Positions 62,860-64,000 of a DNA stretch of 64,000 nt are shown here, in pieces. Below the pieces are notes generated by a model. The model was not told the DNA's origin. It did no database searches and worked only from the letters and a program-made list of their open reading frames with translations. Made by a program: the position numbers and the translations under genes. Source of the stretch: Saprospiraceae bacterium (lineage in GTDB: Bacteria; Bacteroidota; Bacteroidia; Chitinophagales; Saprospiraceae); assembly GCA_016709995.1 (NCBI GenBank), contig JADJLQ010000001.1, positions 530,001-594,000 on the forward strand, given 5' to 3'. Position 1 is the stretch's first letter. Each line of letters starts with the position of its first letter.

Positions 62860-63795
62860 ATGAATATCAGTGCTTTTAGTTTTTTGCGCAACGCCGAGCA
62901 ATTGTATTATCCATTTGTAGAATCTATCCTGTCGGTCCTGGATATAGTCGATGAGTATGTGATTATGTTAGGTGAGGGTGATGGGGAAGATCACACCTTC
63001 GATCTATTAAATAACCTTAATTCTTCAAAGCTCAAAATTTTTAAGACCCAATGGGACCTTGCCCAATATCCTGGAGGGTCAGAGTATGCACATCAAACTG
63101 ACCTTGCTAAAGAAAGATGTAGTGGAGACTGGCTACTATACCTGCAGGGGGATGAAGTGATTCATGAAGATGATTTGTCGGCCATAAAAGCAGCTTGTTC
63201 GAAATATAAGCAGGATACTGAAGTAGAAGGCTTTGTTTTCAATTTTTTACACTTCTATGGCGATTATCAACATTATTTTAGTGATCATACATGGTATAAA
63301 AAAGAGATCAGAATCGTACGTAATCATAGGGATATACATTCATGGCGGGATGCCCAGTCCTTTAGGATGATCACTGATTTTGTCGGCAATGATTATTTTA
63401 GAAAAAAAAATACTAGAAAATTAAAGTGCATAGATCTAAATGCTAGAATATTTCATTACGGCTGGGTGAGGCCTCCCCGGGTGATGGGTAATAAAAAACG
63501 GGTAGCTCATCAGTATTACCAGGGTGAAATCGCAGAAAAATATGCAACCAATTTTGATTATGGTAGGATGGATAAGGTTACTCAATATACCGGATCTCAT
63601 CCGATATGTATGCAAAAGCGAATCGAGCAACTTGATTGGCAAGCACTCTTAAGACATGATGGCCCTGCTGTGATCAACAGGCCAAAAATGAAACATGAAC
63701 GTTTAAAGTATAGAGCATTGGGATGGGTAGAAAAGCACCTTCTCCAGAATCGTACATTGGGCGGTTTTAAAAATTACAACTTGGTACAAAGGTAA
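62860..63795 (+). CDS. family 2-type glycosyltransferase
   Basis: This protein of about 311 residues starts with SAFSFLRNAEQLYYPF, the divergent nucleotide-sugar-binding strand seen in glycan-modifying GT2 proteins. YVIMLGEGDGEDHTFDLL and LLYLQGDEVIHEDDL follow, the latter with the likely metal-binding acidic pair in the place of the DxD motif. The remaining half is basic and His/Tyr-rich. ATG 62860 is preferred to the TTG at 62854. It lacks membrane segments. Target and sugar are unknown. Confidence 0.8.
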   Translation: MNISAFSFLRNAEQLYYPFVESILSVLDIVDEYVIMLGEGDGEDHTFDLLNNLNSSKLKIFKTQWDLAQYPGGSEYAHQTDLAKERCSGDWLLYLQGDEVIHEDDLSAIKAACSKYKQDTEVEGFVFNFLHFYGDYQHYFSDHTWYKKEIRIVRNHRDIHSWRDAQSFRMITDFVGNDYFRKKNTRKLKCIDLNARIFHYGWVRPPRVMGNKKRVAHQYYQGEIAEKYATNFDYGRMDKVTQYTGSHPICMQKRIEQLDWQALLRHDGPAVINRPKMKHERLKYRALGWVEKHLLQNRTLGGFKNYNLVQR

Positions 63796-63839
63796 TAGAA
63801 CGACCCTAAAAGGTCTATCCTGGATTATTCCACCAGTAG

Positions 63840-64000
63840 TTATTCTGCTTTGACCACTTTTTTCACCACGGTGCCATCGGTATTGCTGATGTGTACAAGG
63901 TACATGCCCGCAGGAATGCCGGATCGGGTGTATAAAGTAATATCCTGAGTGCCTGAGGACAGGGTGCCTAATGAGCGCTCCTGTACCAAAGAACCATTGA
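63840..64000 (-). CDS. T9SS type A sorting domain protein, 3' end only
   Basis: On the minus strand the frame entering from the right edge encodes NGSLVQERSL, GTQDITLYTRSGIPAGMYLV and HISNTDGTVVKKVVKAE before the stop. This is the C-terminal half of a Por secretion (type A) sorting domain, with the typical GMYLV and final KKVVK strands. The rest of the gene is outside the window. Confidence 0.85.
   Translation of the reverse strand, partial: NGSLVQERSLGTLSSGTQDITLYTRSGIPAGMYLVHISNTDGTVVKKVVKAE

Noticed and set aside
1..64000. tRNA, rRNA or riboswitch genes in the gaps
   Set aside because: Gaps are short and AT-rich; no cloverleaf, rRNA or known riboswitch core was seen by eye. A covariance search was not possible.

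Overview
The window looks like a chromosomal segment of a gliding Bacteroidota, most likely of the Saprospiraceae/Chitinophagales type. The clues are a GldA plus fused GldF-GldG transporter, type IX secretion sorting domains of both kinds (type B at 43877-45583, type A tail at the right edge), a Rho factor with a long disordered insert, a Bacteroidota-type AMP nucleosidase, DUF3098, and start regions with TAnnTTTG promoter elements and few Shine-Dalgarno sites. No tRNA, rRNA, insertion sequence, prophage or CRISPR array was found.

Layout. 1-4483: end of a surface polysaccharide locus (UDP-xylose synthase, dTDP-glucose dehydratase, Wza-like export protein). 4486-13225: housekeeping genes on both strands (helicase-nuclease, beta-lactamase-like lipoprotein, TauE permease, methylmalonyl-CoA epimerase, AMP nucleosidase, atypical SDR, kynureninase). 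13267-16131: a three-gene periplasmic redox operon (di-haem peroxidase-like lipoprotein, Rieske protein, porin). 16343-25831: lpxH, rpmH-rnpA, rho divergent from serS, a YugP protease, frr, purine nucleoside phosphorylase, and an NfeD-stomatin pair. 26041-43802: the accessory centre of the window, a multihaem cytochrome c cluster. 43877-64000: a T9SS type B surface protein, a DksA-like protein, dnaE, cutC, a Tat-exported GH116 glycosidase with a small FKBP, truB, gldA-gldFG with a DUF4340-like lipoprotein, a zinc phospholipase-like protein, a glycosyltransferase and the tail of a T9SS type A protein.

The multihaem cluster is the most remarkable part. In order it has a Crp/Fnr regulator (frameshifted), a membrane protein with two histidine pairs spaced like those of di-haem cytochrome b, a membrane-anchored 2[4Fe-4S]/FAD/NAD(P) oxidoreductase (frameshifted), a 23-CxxCH cytochrome, a 2335-residue cytochrome with 94 CxxCH motifs, a probable outer-membrane beta-barrel, an NrfJ-like lipoprotein and a fused CcsBA cytochrome c synthase. 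The giant cytochrome contains fourteen copies of a 148-residue, six-haem module in perfect 444-bp register. Together the genes could form an electron path from NAD(P)H or quinol, through the inner membrane and periplasm, to the outer membrane, with a dedicated haem-attachment machine. The path and its direction are inference; the gene content and haem counts are read directly. Both frameshifts sit in 7-base homopolymers that need an eighth base, so they may be sequence errors or phase-variable tracts.
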